Shown here one piece after another: positions 25,289-33,929 of a stretch of DNA of 64,000 nt. This DNA comes from Martinezella dioscoreae (GTDB lineage Bacteria > Pseudomonadota > Alphaproteobacteria > Rhizobiales > Rhizobiaceae), in the NCBI RefSeq assembly GCF_009176305.1, contig NZ_BLAJ01000007.1:171654-235653 (forward strand), read 5' to 3'. Each line of letters opens with the position of its first letter. Position 1 is the first letter of the stretch. The notes under the pieces are model-generated. The model ran no database searches. It was not told where the DNA came from and worked only from the letters and a program-made list of their open reading frames with translations. Position numbers and translations under genes: made by a program.

Positions 25289-27000
25289 CACGCAGCCTCA
25301 TCCAAGCCGGCAAACAAGGACAAAGCGGGATGAGCTTCGGGATCTGTCATGACCTCGATAAACAGCGGCCCCTTGCCTGCCAGACCACCCTGTAGATGAG
25401 CCGTGAGCTCGGCTGGATCCTCAACGCGAACCGCCGGGCATCCGCAGGCTTGAGCTATCTTCATATGATCGACAGGTGCAAAATGGCACGCCGATGTGAA
25501 GCGCCCGAACTTCACGGTCTCGGCATCCCGCTGGAAACCGAGGATACCGTTATTGAGAAGGATGATGGTTATGGGAAGTTCGGAGCGAACCATGGTTTCC
25601 ATCTCCGCCCAGCTATGGGCGAACCCGCCGTCGCCAATGATGGCGACCACCGGATGCTCGGGTCTAGCTGCCTTTGCGCCAAGAGCCAGAGGCAGGCCCC
25701 ATCCCAGCCCCGCAAGACCGCGCGGCGTCAGGAACCGCATTCCTGAGTCAAGCGATCGCAATTGGCCGACGACCCACATCGATGAATAGCTTGCATCCGC
25801 AACGACGGTCGTCTGCGGTGTCAATGACGCCTGCAGTTCTGCCATGATTCGTTCCGGGCGGATCGGCGAGGCAGCAGCATGCATGAGCTGATGCCGATCC
25901 TCATCGAACCGCCGCCAGCACTCGGCTATACGGTCGCTAATAGCAGTCCGTTGGTCCCGACGCAGGGATAAATCTTGCCCGTTCAGGGCATGAACAAGCT
26001 CTCTGAGCGTCTCGCGCGCATCCCCGACCAGGCGCAGCGCTTGATAATTGCGGCCGATCTCCTGAGGATCGACATCAATGTGGATCACCTGAGCACCAGC
26101 AGGAATTTGCCGCCAGCTATCCGTGCCATTCTGATTGGTTCGGGTTCCAATCAGAATGACAAGGTCTGCCTCGCCGACGAGAGCAACCGTATGGCGCCCA
26201 AGTGACCGGGGACCCACGAGTGATCCTAAGACGCCAGCAGAAAGCGGATGATATTCATTAACGGCACCCTTGCCCATGTTGGTGGTCAAAATTGGGAGTA
26301 CAGCCAGATCCTGCAACATGGCCAGTTCATGGCACGCATCACTGCCGAGGACGCCGCCACCAGCGATGACTACGGGATTGTGAGCATTAGCGATCAACTC
26401 CGCTGCCTTTTGCAAACTCGCGCGATCAGGGCACGACCGATCAAGCGGCCAATGGCCAAGATTCAGAGATCGTGATGGGGTTTTGAGACCAAGCTCCGAG
26501 CGCAACAGATCGGCAGGCAACAGCAACGCAACCGGCCCGGGTCGACCGGAGGCAGCAGCAGTGAAGGCGGCATCGACATAGTCCTCGATTCGCTCCGGGA
26601 CCATGACCCTGCGCACCCATTTCGTGCAGGATTGGAAGAGCGCGATATGATCGAGCTCCTGGAACGCGTTCCGATCCATCTGATCGCGCTCAACCTCCTG
26701 CACAAGTGCTACGATCGGAACGCTCGCTTTCAGCGCTTCGGCCATGGGCGGCACCAGCAGCGTGGCAGCAGGACCATTCTGGGCAGCCACCACGCCGATC
26801 TTTCCGGATCGTCGAGCGTAGCCATCGGCCATGGCGCCGCCCATATTCTCCTGCCGGTAGGCGACCTGGCGAATGCCTACCGCTTCAGCAGCCAGGATGA
26901 GAGCGGATGGTAGGCTCTGGGCAAATATATGGGTGACGTCGTGGCGCACCAGTGAGCGAGCCAGGCATTCGGCGGCAGTTTCTAAAGATATCGAGGTCAT
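25288..27000 (-). CDS. Thiamine-diphosphate-dependent enzyme (acetolactate synthase-like)
   Basis: 570 residues with the three-domain architecture of the decarboxylase/acetolactate synthase family. Glu51 in YRQENMGG would activate thiamine diphosphate; the cofactor motif GDGGF (456-460) ends with the Asn pair at 483-484; the mid domain has IGTRTNQNGTDSW. Reaction type, carboligation or decarboxylation, cannot be told from sequence, and FAD binding is not obvious. It overlaps the aminotransferase by 4 bp (ATGA-type) and is followed immediately by the SDR. The grouping suggests catabolism of an amino compound: transamination to a 2-keto acid, TPP-dependent cleavage, then reduction or oxidation of the product. 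That path is inference. Confidence 0.9.
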   Translation of the reverse strand: MTSISLETAAECLARSLVRHDVTHIFAQSLPSALILAAEAVGIRQVAYRQENMGGAMADGYARRSGKIGVVAAQNGPAATLLVPPMAEALKASVPIVALVQEVERDQMDRNAFQELDHIALFQSCTKWVRRVMVPERIEDYVDAAFTAAASGRPGPVALLLPADLLRSELGLKTPSRSLNLGHWPLDRSCPDRASLQKAAELIANAHNPVVIAGGGVLGSDACHELAMLQDLAVLPILTTNMGKGAVNEYHPLSAGVLGSLVGPRSLGRHTVALVGEADLVILIGTRTNQNGTDSWRQIPAGAQVIHIDVDPQEIGRNYQALRLVGDARETLRELVHALNGQDLSLRRDQRTAISDRIAECWRRFDEDRHQLMHAAASPIRPERIMAELQASLTPQTTVVADASYSSMWVVGQLRSLDSGMRFLTPRGLAGLGWGLPLALGAKAARPEHPVVAIIGDGGFAHSWAEMETMVRSELPITIILLNNGILGFQRDAETVKFGRFTSACHFAPVDHMKIAQACGCPAVRVEDPAELTAHLQGGLAGKGPLFIEVMTDPEAHPALSLFAGLDEAA

Positions 27001-28358
27001 GCGTTTGCTCCAGCAAAATCGGCTTCGTAGGTTTCAAGGAAATCGCCGAAGACTTCGACGATCAGATCGAGATCGGGATTCGTCATTGCCGTGGAGAGGC
27101 ACGCGGCGGCTCCAAAGGGCAGAAGGATATCGTGCTGACGGAAGTGGCTTGTCAGATTGGTCATCCAACTGTTCTGTTCCGGTGTCGGGAAGGCCTGGCG
27201 ATAGTCACGGGGAACGTGTCGCTTGGGGTGGATGCGGAAAAGCGAAGCCGAGCCGGTGACGATAAATGGTGCGTCATGACGCACGATCGCGGCAGAAAGG
27301 CCGTCACGCACACGTGCACCCATTTCATCCAGGCGCTCGAAGCTTGCCGATGTCAGTGCCTCCATAGCCACTCTTCCTGCGACCATTGACACCGGATTGG
27401 CCGAAAAGGTGCCGCCCTGTGGCACCGCCGGCCTTGCGCCCGAGCTTGCGAACACTGCCATCACCTCCTTGCGACCACCAACCGCGCCGACTGGGAAGCC
27501 GCCGCCGATAATCTTCCCGGCGGCGATAAGATCCGGCACCAGCCCGAAACGCGCCGATGCACCGCGATATCCCTGACGCAGATTCAGCACTTCATCGGCT
27601 ACGACGAGAACGCCATATTGTCGGGCCAGATCGGAAATGGCTTCGAGGAAGGCTGGCTCAGGAGCGAGCAAACCTGCCCTGCTCGGCATGGGATCCATCA
27701 GGATACAAGCAAGGTCGCCACCAGACGCGGCCATCCTTCGCTCCAGGCCTTCGACATCATTGAAACGGATCACATCGACCTCTTCGGCCACACTTTGCGG
27801 CGCACCGATATAAGAGGTCGTGGATGCGGGAGCGTCCGGGAGGCCCCACGATGCGGGCGACGCGCCTTGGCTTACCTCGGCCCAATCATAGGCACCGTGA
27901 TAAGCTCCTTCGACGCGGGCAATGCGCGACCGCCCGGTGAAGGCGCGGGCAGCCTTGATAGCGAACATGACGGCCTCGGTGCCGCTATTGACGAAGCGGA
28001 TCTGCTCGATCGCGGGAATGCGCTGCACGAGCAATTCCGCTAATCCCAACTCGTGTTCCGTTGGATTGGAAAAACAGGTTCCTTTCTGCAGCAGATCTGC
28101 GATCGCGTCGGCGACAGGGAGGTAACCGTGACCATGGATCAGCGTCGTGAAATTGTTATTGAGGTCGAGGAGCCGATTGCCGTCGACATCAATCAGATAG
28201 GCACCCTCGCCACGGGAAATATACGTCGGCAGAGGATCGCGCTCGATGGTGACACGCGTGGTTCCATCGGGAAACACGATCTGCCCTCGCTCGAAGAAAT
28301 ATTGCGAGCGCGATCTGAGCGCTGCGCGCCGAAATGATGGAAAATCCTGATGTAGCAT
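26997..28358 (-). CDS. Class III aminotransferase (glutamate-1-semialdehyde mutase-like)
   Basis: PLP enzyme of 453 residues. Landmarks are RFVNSGTEAVMFAIKAAR, YHGAYDW, the VVADEVLNLRQG aspartate, and the PLP lysine in AAGKIIGGGFPVGAVGG. It belongs with the GSA-aminomutase subgroup by these motifs, but here it would transaminate an imported amine or amino acid. ATG at 28358 follows AAGG with GAGAGGG further upstream; a longer frame to 28427 would run through the palindromic operator. It heads an operon with the TPP enzyme, the SDR and the RctA-like gene. The upstream perfect TTTTGTTGCAACAAAA palindrome 48 bp away indicates control by the adjacent GntR regulator. Confidence 0.92.
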   Translation of the reverse strand: MLHQDFPSFRRAALRSRSQYFFERGQIVFPDGTTRVTIERDPLPTYISRGEGAYLIDVDGNRLLDLNNNFTTLIHGHGYLPVADAIADLLQKGTCFSNPTEHELGLAELLVQRIPAIEQIRFVNSGTEAVMFAIKAARAFTGRSRIARVEGAYHGAYDWAEVSQGASPASWGLPDAPASTTSYIGAPQSVAEEVDVIRFNDVEGLERRMAASGGDLACILMDPMPSRAGLLAPEPAFLEAISDLARQYGVLVVADEVLNLRQGYRGASARFGLVPDLIAAGKIIGGGFPVGAVGGRKEVMAVFASSGARPAVPQGGTFSANPVSMVAGRVAMEALTSASFERLDEMGARVRDGLSAAIVRHDAPFIVTGSASLFRIHPKRHVPRDYRQAFPTPEQNSWMTNLTSHFRQHDILLPFGAAACLSTAMTNPDLDLIVEVFGDFLETYEADFAGANA

Positions 28359-28404
28359 GCCTTGCCCTCTCCACGTCGAGATGCGCGTTCGCATCCCGTT
28401 CACA

Positions 28405-28422
28405 TTTTTGTTGCAACAAAAA
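28405..28422. promoter_or_regulatory. Perfect palindrome, probable GntR operator (aminotransferase promoter)
   Basis: TTTTTGTTGCAACAAAAA, an 18-bp perfect dyad lying between the aminotransferase start and the 3-prime end of the GntR gene. The same 16-bp core recurs at the other end of the regulator gene. Confidence 0.8.
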
Positions 28423-28455
28423 AACATGGAGAGAGGGAAAGTGCAACATAATTAT

Positions 28456-29160
28456 TTAGCGACGAGAGAGATTCCTTTGATCGTGGTCAGCGGTGATTTT
28501 TTTCATCTGGCGAAATCCATCACGAATGTCGTTCTCGATGGCGGCGCGGGTAGCGGCGGCATCCTTGTCAACGAGCGCCTCTATCGCGGCACGATGGTTG
28601 CGAGCACCGTGGCGGGTCTCGGAAAATTCCGGGTAGAGGCCATTAAATGACGCACCAACCCGCAGCCACAGGGTCTCGATCGTCTGCAAAAGATAGGGCA
28701 TACCGCTCAAACGGTAGATCGCGAAATGGAACTCCTTATTATGCCAGAGGGCGTCAAAATAACGCTTTTCGTCTAATGCGGCCTCAATTTTTGTCTGAAG
28801 TTGCTCAAGCTCTTCGATCGTCGCTTCTCCTGCGGCCTTGACGGCCAGCGCTGCCGCCAGCCCTTCCAAGGCCAGGCGCATCTGCGTGATCTCCTCGAGA
28901 TCCGACAACCTTAAGCGAGGAACGATAACGGTTTTCGGGCCGGAGTAAATGAGCGCCCCATCAATCACCAACCGGTTGATGGCATCACGAGCGGGCGTCG
29001 TGCTGACATCCAGCATTTCCGAAACCGCACGGATCGTGAGCTTATCTCCAGGGGAAAAAGCGCCCCGGATCAGTCGCTCCTTCATGTTGCCATACGCCAT
29101 TTCGCCCAATCGATTGGGCTGATGTCGATGGCGTTCTTCGTCTTCCAGTGCGATTTCCAT
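28456..29160 (-). CDS. GntR-family transcriptional regulator (FadR/FCD type)
   Basis: 234 residues: N-terminal winged helix (AYGNMKERLIRGAFSPGDKL, then IRAVSEMLDVSTTPARDAIN) and a C-terminal FCD ligand-binding domain with RLALEGLAAALAVKA, WHNKEFHFAIYRLSGMPYL and the ARNHRAAIEALVDKD metal-binding histidine region. ATG at 29160 follows GGAG; an upstream frame to 29247 overlaps the operator. The gene lies between the catabolic and transport operons, and each promoter region carries one copy of the same palindrome. So it most likely represses both and itself, released by a transported metabolite. Confidence 0.92.
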   Translation of the reverse strand: MEIALEDEERHRHQPNRLGEMAYGNMKERLIRGAFSPGDKLTIRAVSEMLDVSTTPARDAINRLVIDGALIYSGPKTVIVPRLRLSDLEEITQMRLALEGLAAALAVKAAGEATIEELEQLQTKIEAALDEKRYFDALWHNKEFHFAIYRLSGMPYLLQTIETLWLRVGASFNGLYPEFSETRHGARNHRAAIEALVDKDAAATRAAIENDIRDGFRQMKKITADHDQRNLSRR

Positions 29161-29195
29161 TGAAAATTTCTCCAATTTCCTTTGACAAACGTTCA

Positions 29196-29211
29196 TTTTG
29201 TTGCAACAAAA
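29196..29211. promoter_or_regulatory. Perfect palindrome, probable GntR operator (gntR and ABC transporter promoter)
   Basis: TTTTGTTGCAACAAAA, identical to the core at 28406-28421, 36 bp upstream of the regulator start and in the divergent region before the ABC transporter genes. Slightly offset TTCAT/ATGAA flanks extend the symmetry. Confidence 0.8.
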
Positions 29212-29389
29212 ATGAAAAGCGACGTGCTTGCAAACATTATGTGACATTAAAAGTCATACCACGTTCGCAAATTTCCGTCTTCCCAAAGTTCAATTCGGGA
29301 ACCGGACCAGAAGCCAAGCGATCGGCGAGTGAGTTGCAGCGCCGGCGCAAACGACAACGTTCATAACGACAACAATATGGAGAGGGACT

Positions 29390-30496
29390 TTGATTGGTGA
29401 AGCACTTACGCTGCAAGGGCTTGAAAAGCGATATGACACATCGCTTGCCGTGGATGGCATTTCGCTTGCCATCCGGGCAGGTGAATTCCTGTCGATCCTT
29501 GGTCCTTCGGGCTCTGGCAAGACGACGCTACTAACGATGATTGCGGGCTTCGAGAGCCCGAGCAACGGCCAGATCATGATCGGCCGGCGCGACGTTACCT
29601 ATGTGGCACCAAACAGGCGCAACATCGGTATGGTGTTCCAGCGCTATGCGCTTTTTCCGCATTTGACGGTGGCGGCCAACATTGCTTTTCCGTTGCGCAT
29701 GCGCCGAATGGACAAAGATCTCATCAGCCGCAAGGTCGAGGCGGTACTGGCGCAGGTACATCTCGACGGCTATGGCGATCGATATCCCCATCAACTCTCC
29801 GGAGGTCAGCAGCAACGCGTCGCCGTCGCTCGGGCGATCGTCTTCGAGCCGCCCGTTCTCTTGATGGACGAACCACTTGGGGCCCTGGACAAGAAACTGC
29901 GGGAAGCGCTGCAATTGGAAATCAAGAGCTTGCAGCAACGCCTTGGGGCGACCGTCGTCTATGTGACGCATGATCAGGAGGAAGCACTCACAATGTCTGA
30001 TCGCGTTGCGGTGGTCGCAAAAGGTCGCCTGGCTCAAGTGGGATCGCCGCTCGATCTTTACCGTTCGCCTGCCTCAGCCTTTGTCGGAGACTTCATTGGC
30101 CGCATGAACTTTCTCGACGGCGAATATCTCGGTCAAGATAACGGGAAGTACATGATACGGCCAAAAGGCGGCAATGTCGTTGCTGCGGCGGCTGCCGAAG
30201 ACGCGGCAAGCCCCTTTTCCCCACGCCAAGCTGTCAGTATCGCGGTTCGCCCCGAACGGTTGTCGCTAGCCCCTCACGGTCGCGACCGCGGCGCCATTCT
30301 GACGGGCACCATAGATGCAACTGTTTTCGCCGGTTCGTTTTTCCTCTTCTTCGTACGAACCCAGAACAGCGATGACCGCCTCCTCCAGATCCAGATGCCC
30401 GTCGGAAATGTAGCGGCAGGCCTTCATCAGGGAGACTTGGTTGACGTCATCCCTGAAGCGAACGCCTTACGGCTGTTTGCAAAAGCGGAGGTCTAA
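29390..30496 (+). CDS. ABC importer ATPase (PotA-like)
   Basis: Cytoplasmic ATPase of 368 residues. Walker A is GPSGSGKTTLL, the signature LSGGQQQRVAVAR and Walker B VLLMDEPLGALD; a TOBE domain (about 285-365) with VSIAVRPERLSL closes the protein. This is the spermidine/putrescine-type (PotA) architecture. Start is TTG at 29390 after GAGAGGGACT; no good ATG is nearby. It is the first gene of a transport operon that includes two permeases and a binding protein and faces away from the GntR gene. Polyamine is the default family substrate; an amino or sulfonic compound is just as likely given the neighbouring catabolic genes. Confidence 0.93.
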   Translation: MIGEALTLQGLEKRYDTSLAVDGISLAIRAGEFLSILGPSGSGKTTLLTMIAGFESPSNGQIMIGRRDVTYVAPNRRNIGMVFQRYALFPHLTVAANIAFPLRMRRMDKDLISRKVEAVLAQVHLDGYGDRYPHQLSGGQQQRVAVARAIVFEPPVLLMDEPLGALDKKLREALQLEIKSLQQRLGATVVYVTHDQEEALTMSDRVAVVAKGRLAQVGSPLDLYRSPASAFVGDFIGRMNFLDGEYLGQDNGKYMIRPKGGNVVAAAAAEDAASPFSPRQAVSIAVRPERLSLAPHGRDRGAILTGTIDATVFAGSFFLFFVRTQNSDDRLLQIQMPVGNVAAGLHQGDLVDVIPEANALRLFAKAEV

Positions 30497-30499
30497 TCC

Positions 30500-31399
30500 G
30501 TGGCATCATCCTTCGCGAGACAATCAACCGGCACTTTCCGCAGTTGGATCCTCACAGGATCGAGCCAGCATTATTCGCCGCTATTGGCCATCTTGCTGAT
30601 CCTGCCACTGCTCCTCCTCTTGGCGGGAGGCTTCGTCTATCCGGTGGTCAGGCTTATCGGCATCAGCCTTTCCGGGGAAGCCCCACTTGCTCCCTACCAA
30701 CGTGTGTTCGACAGTCCACTTTATATTCAGGTCCTGCTCAGAACCTTCCGCATCGCAGCGATCGTAACCGTTGCCTGTTTTGCAATCGGATATCCGACCG
30801 CCTATGCGATCGCGCGCATGCGCGGCAAGTGGGTAAAGCTCGGAACGGCATGCTTGTTCATTCCGCTATGGACTTCGGTGCTTGTCCGCTCCTATGCCTG
30901 GATCGTACTGCTAGGTCGCAACGGCATCATCAACGACGGGCTGATCCAACTCGGTATTATCTCGACGCCGTTGAAAATGCTCTATACGGAGGGCGCTGTC
31001 ATTCTCGCGATGACGCATGTGCTGATGCCCTTCATGATCCTGCCGATCCATTCGGCCTTGCGTTCGGTGCCGAGCGCGTATGAGCAAGCAGCACGAAATC
31101 TGGGCGCCAGCCGGATCGTCACCTTCTGGCGCGTGACCTTTCCACTCAGCCTCTCGGGCGTCTTCGCCGGCTGTGTGATCTGTTTCATTCTTGCCATCGG
31201 ATTTTACATCACCCCCGCCCTTGTCGGTGGACCCGGCGCGCTGATGATGGCGACCCTGATCGGTCAACAGACGATCGTCCTTCTGGATTGGCCATTTGCG
31301 GCCGCCCTGTCAGTCATCCTGCTCACCGCGACGTTGGTGCTGGTGCTGCTCTTTCGCCGCGCGCTTTCTTTCAGCAAAGGTTTGAACAGTGTCCATTGA
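30500..31399 (+). CDS. ABC importer permease (PotB-like)
   Basis: Inner-membrane permease of 299 residues with six hydrophobic segments and the EAA loop (YEQAARNLGASRIVTFWRVT) near residue 195 that contacts the ATPase. Start is GTG at 30500 after GCGGAGG; the gap to the ATPase gene is 3 bp. The C-terminus overlaps the next permease by 11 bp, so the two are coupled. Sequence puts it in the PotB/CysTW group of the binding-protein-dependent permeases. Confidence 0.9.
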   Translation: MASSFARQSTGTFRSWILTGSSQHYSPLLAILLILPLLLLLAGGFVYPVVRLIGISLSGEAPLAPYQRVFDSPLYIQVLLRTFRIAAIVTVACFAIGYPTAYAIARMRGKWVKLGTACLFIPLWTSVLVRSYAWIVLLGRNGIINDGLIQLGIISTPLKMLYTEGAVILAMTHVLMPFMILPIHSALRSVPSAYEQAARNLGASRIVTFWRVTFPLSLSGVFAGCVICFILAIGFYITPALVGGPGALMMATLIGQQTIVLLDWPFAAALSVILLTATLVLVLLFRRALSFSKGLNSVH

Positions 31400-32270
31400 A
31401 TCTGAATCCTTTACGCAGCGATTGGCAACACCATCGTCTGAGGTTCGCCAGTATCGTTCGGTCTGGCCATGGATGGCACGACATACATCCAATCTGATGA
31501 TCGCGGCGGTGCTGTTCTTTCTCATCCTTCCGACGCTGCTGGTGATACCGTTGGCACTCAACGACGCCTCCTATATCACCTTCCCACCGCAGGGACTGAC
31601 CCTACGCTGGTTCGAGGCGTATCTGTCCGATGTCGACTGGCTGCGCTCGACCATTTTCAGCCTACAGATCGCCGCACTAACCACTGTGGTAGCGACGATC
31701 ATCGGGACGATGGCGGCGGTTGCTCTTGTACGTGGCAAACTACCGGGCAAGGCGCTGCTCCAGGCCCTATGCCTTGGGCCGATGATCGTGCCGGCAATCG
31801 TCTTCGGCGTGGCGCTCTATCTGGTCTTCTCACCTTTGCAACTGACCGGGAATCTGACGGGATTCGTCCTTGCCCATTCGGTGCTGGCGGTACCTTTTGT
31901 GGTCATCATCGTTTCCGCAGCGTTGGAAAGAATGGACCCGCTGCTGGAACTGGCAGCCTTGAGCTGCGGAGCGGGGCGGCTCAGAGCCTTCTTTGCCGTG
32001 ACACTTCCAAATCTGGCGCCGGCCGTCGCGACCGCCGCGGTCTTTGCTTTCCTGACCTCCTTTGACGAGGCGACCGTGGCATTCTTCATCTCCGATACCG
32101 GCGGGAAGACGATTAGCCGGAAAATGTTCGAGGACATCGATTTCAACCTGACACCTGTCATTGCCGCCGTCTCGGTCATCATTGTTGCCGTCTCGCTGCT
32201 TTTGATGGGGTCCATACATCTCCTGAACAGCCGCCGGGAGCAACACTTGCGGCAAAAACGCCCGCTGTAG
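31389..32270 (+). CDS. ABC importer permease (PotC-like)
   Basis: 293-residue inner-membrane permease with six predicted helices. The EAA-type loop is LELAALSCGAGRLRAFFAVT, and FDEATVAFFISDTGGKTISR is typical of PotC proteins. GTG start at 31389 lies inside the preceding gene, indicating coupling. With the PotB-like protein it forms the membrane channel of the importer. Confidence 0.9.
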   Translation: MSIESESFTQRLATPSSEVRQYRSVWPWMARHTSNLMIAAVLFFLILPTLLVIPLALNDASYITFPPQGLTLRWFEAYLSDVDWLRSTIFSLQIAALTTVVATIIGTMAAVALVRGKLPGKALLQALCLGPMIVPAIVFGVALYLVFSPLQLTGNLTGFVLAHSVLAVPFVVIIVSAALERMDPLLELAALSCGAGRLRAFFAVTLPNLAPAVATAAVFAFLTSFDEATVAFFISDTGGKTISRKMFEDIDFNLTPVIAAVSVIIVAVSLLLMGSIHLLNSRREQHLRQKRPL

Positions 32271-32295
32271 GCGGGATAATAAGAGGGCAACATTG

Positions 32296-33366
32296 ATGAC
32301 AATAAGAGCAGCCATCCGGCTGAGCGGCATCGCTATGCTTTGCGCAGCCATTCTTCTGGGAGAAATGCCCAATCCAGCACTTGCCAGTGAGCAGGTCGTG
32401 ATCGCCACGACTGGCGGCGCCTATGATGCGGCGCTACGCAAATGGTGGTTCGAGCCGTTCACTGCTAAGACTGGTATCCAGGTCGTTTCCGTAGCGGCAA
32501 CCAACGCGGAGATGCGCGCCAAGGCGACCGCGATGGTGAAAACTGGCAATGTCAGCTGGGATCTCTACCCCGATGGAGAAATCCAGGTGAGCTCAAAGGA
32601 TCATCTCGCGATTTCCGAACCGCTTGACGGTTTTTGCGCCCAGTTTAAGGACCGCCAGGATCTTGTTCCCGATGCCTGCATCCCGGCCGGCGTGCGGCTG
32701 TTTTCGACGGCCACATTGATGGCCTACGATCCGCAGGCTTTCAAAGGCAACCAGCCCGTGACTTGGGCGGATATGTGGGATACTTCGAAGTTTCCGGGCG
32801 GACGCTCGTTTCCGAATTTCGATGATCCGTGGCGCGTCATGGCGGCTGCCCTTTTGGCAGATGGGGTCAAGCGCGAGAACCTGTTTCCGCTCGACGTCGA
32901 TCGCGCCCTCAGGAAACTTGACGCATTGCGGCCGTCCATCTCGCTCTGGTGGAAAACCGGGGATCAGAGCGTCCAGGGGTTCCGTGAGAACGATTACAGC
33001 ATCGGACAGATCTGGCTAACGAGGGCAAGCGCGCTCAAGGCAGAGGGACGTTCAATCGCCTGGTCGAACAAGGCGGCATTTCTGGTGGGCGATCGTCTCA
33101 CAGTTATCAAAGGGGCGCCCAATCGGGACAATGCTCTGAAGCTCATCGCCTTCTGGTTGGATTCCCCGGACATCCAGGCCAAGGTTTGCGAGACATTGCT
33201 GTGCACGCCACCGAGCAGCGCGGCGATTATGATGATGCCGCAAGCAGTTCGCGACCAGATGCCGAGCGCCGAAGACGTGCGCGACAGTATCGTCATTCCA
33301 GATGCCAAATGGATAAACGATCATGCCTCGGAGCTATTGGAGCGGTGGAACAACTGGGTTCGCTGA
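32296..33366 (+). CDS. Extracellular solute-binding protein (PotD/spermidine type)
   Basis: 356-residue periplasmic binding protein with a signal peptide ending NPALA, cleaved before SEQVVIAT. The mature domain begins ATTGGAYDAAL and has the family pattern of alternating lobes (VSWDLYPDGEIQ, TPPSSAAIMMMPQAVRDQMP). Start at ATG 32296 is preceded by GAGGG at 8 bases; a TTG three bases upstream is possible. As the last gene of the transport operon it would deliver the ligand to the PotB/PotC-like permeases. The ligand cannot be deduced. Confidence 0.92.
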   Translation: MTIRAAIRLSGIAMLCAAILLGEMPNPALASEQVVIATTGGAYDAALRKWWFEPFTAKTGIQVVSVAATNAEMRAKATAMVKTGNVSWDLYPDGEIQVSSKDHLAISEPLDGFCAQFKDRQDLVPDACIPAGVRLFSTATLMAYDPQAFKGNQPVTWADMWDTSKFPGGRSFPNFDDPWRVMAAALLADGVKRENLFPLDVDRALRKLDALRPSISLWWKTGDQSVQGFRENDYSIGQIWLTRASALKAEGRSIAWSNKAAFLVGDRLTVIKGAPNRDNALKLIAFWLDSPDIQAKVCETLLCTPPSSAAIMMMPQAVRDQMPSAEDVRDSIVIPDAKWINDHASELLERWNNWVR

Positions 33367-33490
33367 AGCAGGATGACGATACCAAAACATTGTGCATGAT
33401 CATGGGATGCCGCGACGTTTAGAAGATAAGCGTTCAGCGATGGTTCATTGAATGAACGCTAGACGCCTACGCACCCCGGTGCACCTCCGC

Positions 33491-33534
33491 GAGAGGTCCG
33501 TCTGCGAGCAGAAAGGCTCGAAGGCGGACCTCTC
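33491..33534. repeat. Long near-perfect stem-loop
   Basis: GAGAGGTCCG pairs with CGGACCTCTC, then TCT with AGG (one wobble), one G-A mismatch, and CGAGC with GCTCG, leaving a loop AGAAAG. That is a 19-step stem with one mismatch. There is no T-run after it on either strand, so it is not a standard rho-independent terminator; a RIME-like repeat or a structured RNA are alternatives. Confidence 0.65.
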
Positions 33535-33652
33535 TTGCCTAATGAGGCCTCGTAACGATGCAGAAATTACCCCTTTTGTCGCGCGCCGCTACCTTCTTAA
33601 AGCGTCGGATCAATCCATGGGTGGATGCCGAAGGACTCCGGCGAACGGACAT

Positions 33653-33684
33653 TTCCCAAAGATATCGGTTCCCAAAGATATCGG
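33653..33684. repeat. Tandem direct repeat, 2 x 16 bp
   Basis: Two adjacent perfect copies of TTCCCAAAGATATCGG with no spacer. They precede the nucleotidyltransferase-HEPN gene by about 250 bp. Confidence 0.75.
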
Positions 33685-33697
33685 TGCCTTAATGCTC

Positions 33698-33717
33698 AGA
33701 AGTCAAACTTGACTTCT
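33698..33717. promoter_or_regulatory. Perfect dyad AGAAGTCAA-AC-TTGACTTCT
   Basis: Nine-base arms with a 2-base spacer, 14 bp after the tandem repeat. The symmetry is that of a dimeric operator; no regulator is known for it. Confidence 0.5.
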
Positions 33718-33929
33718 TATTTGCAATCTAAGAACATAAAGGGAACAACGGAGTTACCATTACCTGCGCAGAGCAGATCATTGAGCAGGCGCCCTCGAAA
33801 TCCGAATTCGATCCAAGGGCTGAAAGATCTCTTCTGCTATCCTATCCGCTGGCATAGAATCAATATCGGACTGGCGTTGTAGTCGGATCGTACCTACAAC
33901 TGGAATCATCAGAAAGGGTCCCGCTCTCC

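Larger units (their letters stand above)
33367..33929. other. Intergenic region with several structured elements
   Basis: 560 bp without a convincing gene. It holds an inverted repeat, GTTCATT-G-AATGAAC, at 33443-33457, the large stem-loop at 33491-33534, a tandem repeat at 33653-33684 and a dyad at 33698-33717. It separates the transport operon from a nucleotidyltransferase-HEPN gene. It could include a transcription terminator, a small RNA or remnants of repeat elements. Confidence 0.5.
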
